Source: Sphingopyxis sp. OPL5 (GTDB lineage Bacteria > Pseudomonadota > Alphaproteobacteria > Sphingomonadales > Sphingomonadaceae). From it: 64,000 nt of DNA. Under the pieces are notes generated by a model. It did no database searches and was not told where the DNA came from. It was given only the letters and a program-made list of their open reading frames with translations. The stretch lies in the NCBI RefSeq assembly GCF_003797775.2, contig NZ_CP060725.1:3900001-3964000 (forward strand). Direction: 5' to 3'. A program made the position numbers and the translations under genes. Numbering within the stretch: position 1 is the stretch's first letter; each line of letters opens with the position of its first letter. Shown here piece by piece: positions 63,363 through 64,000 of the stretch.

Positions 63363-63986
63363 TCAGTTGCGCGCGGGGAAAATGCCCTGCGTCGCGATGC
63401 ACCACTGCACCGTCAGATAGGGCGGGCGAACGGGGATCGGGATATTGTTGCCCGTCGGCTGGAACTGGACTGTTCCCGGACTCATCAAATTGCCGACCGG
63501 GTCACTGCCGCCCAGGAAGCTGCTGTTCGACGAAATACCGAAGGCATTGCCGCTCGCGGTGGTCGCATTCGCCTGCGGCACCGCGGTCTGGACCGCCGAG
63601 CGGTGGGTGTGGCTCGGGATTTGGGTCGTCAGCAACGTCGTCGTTTCGGTTCCCGTCTGTTCGCCCAAAAGATAGGGCGACAGACCCGGTCCGCTGCCCT
63701 GGTTGATCGCCATGCGCCCGCGCATGTCGGGCAGCGCGAACGTCGTCTGCCCATTGCCGCCATAGGTGGTTCCCAGCAACGAGAACAACGCCGTGTTGGT
63801 GCTGATCGCCAGAATCTGGCCCGACGCCGATGCCCAGCCACGCGGGCAGAAATTGAAGCCGACCTGCATCATCTGGCCAAGGTACATCTCGGTCGCCTGC
63901 GCCGATGCCGGCGACGTATAGGCCAGCGAGCTGGCGGTCGTCGCCAACAGCAACGCGACTTTATGAAAATTCCCAGTGCGTGTCAT
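63363..63986 (-). CDS. Secreted phage tail-collar-domain protein (MdpB-like)
   Basis: 207 residues. A signal peptide (HKVALLLATTASSLAYTSPA, cleavage after ASA) precedes the tail-collar fold, recognisable by MYLGQMMQVGFNFCPRGWA, GQILAISTNTALFSLLGTTY, GGNGQTTFALPDMRGR and SHTHRS, ending PYLTVQWCIATQGIFP. The fold is known from phage tail fibres and from 'microcystin-dependent' proteins of free-living bacteria. No other phage gene is near, so it is a chromosomal member exported to the envelope. GGGGAGG lies five bases before the ATG. Function unknown. Confidence 0.82.
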   Translation of the reverse strand: MTRTGNFHKVALLLATTASSLAYTSPASAQATEMYLGQMMQVGFNFCPRGWASASGQILAISTNTALFSLLGTTYGGNGQTTFALPDMRGRMAINQGSGPGLSPYLLGEQTGTETTTLLTTQIPSHTHRSAVQTAVPQANATTASGNAFGISSNSSFLGGSDPVGNLMSPGTVQFQPTGNNIPIPVRPPYLTVQWCIATQGIFPARN

Positions 63987-64000
63987 ATACGCCTCCCCAA

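Noticed and set aside
63363..63986. A prophage suggested by the tail-collar domain
   Set aside because: It has a signal peptide and no phage structural, lysis or integration genes nearby.

Overview
The window looks like chromosomal DNA of a sphingomonad alphaproteobacterium (Sphingomonadaceae, most like Sphingopyxis). The grounds are uniformly high GC, many ATGA start/stop overlaps, GTG/TTG starts, and alphaproteobacterial-type HslVU, FtsH, RpoZ, a PmtA-like methyltransferase, a Cdc48-type AAA ATPase and a FecI/FecR/TonB-receptor set. The genus is inference; no rRNA gene is present to fix it.

1-25.2 kb is the 3' part of a large Wzx/Wzy-dependent surface-polysaccharide locus. One near-continuous plus-strand run (1-18995) holds the end of a polymerase, four glycosyltransferases, a WbpV-type reductase and WecA/WbpL-type initiating transferase, a WlbA-WbpD-WbpE uronate-3-amination cassette, three related hexapeptide-repeat acyltransferases, an AsnB-type amidotransferase, HisH/HisF/WbpG paralogs for an acetamidino group, a Wzx flippase, a PAPS-type sulfotransferase and an FkbM methyltransferase. 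A convergent minus-strand run (22607-19003) encodes a PPP-family phosphatase, a WbpM-type 4,6-dehydratase and a methyltransferase. WecB-WecC (UDP-ManNAcA synthesis) follows on the plus strand. The inferred product is an acidic polysaccharide with a FucNAc- or QuiNAc-type first sugar, 2,3-diamino-uronate residues carrying acetamidino and amide groups, and probably sulfate and acyl groups.

25.2-37.5 kb is mainly housekeeping: hslV-hslU behind a candidate heat-shock promoter, a RodZ-like protein, cpoB, tilS, ftsH, two small genes (DUF11-like and DUF3800), rpoZ, a phospholipase-D-like synthase, a phospholipid-methyltransferase-like gene and an MFS transporter. 37.5-43.8 kb has a Cdc48-type ATPase, a LysR regulator, an AI-2E-family membrane protein, tRNA-Thr(GGT), a 46-codon gene, a DUF1905 gene, a secreted cyclophilin and tRNA-Ser(GGA).

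43.8-49.6 kb is an RND efflux operon (adaptor, pump, outer-membrane factor). Divergent from it is a large autotransporter (49.8-53.1 kb), then a sigma/anti-sigma/TonB-receptor signalling set (53.3-57.2 kb). 57.5-64 kb has two acyl-CoA dehydrogenases, a Phd-antitoxin-like/PAS fusion, a TadE-TadG pair and a secreted tail-collar-domain protein.

Intergenic DNA carries three kinds of palindromic element: a ~140-150 bp nested palindrome in two copies (25.2 and 57.3 kb), a perfect 30-bp-arm inverted repeat (33.5 kb) and a 27-bp-arm double hairpin (58.6 kb). I found no CRISPR array, transposase, integrase or rRNA.
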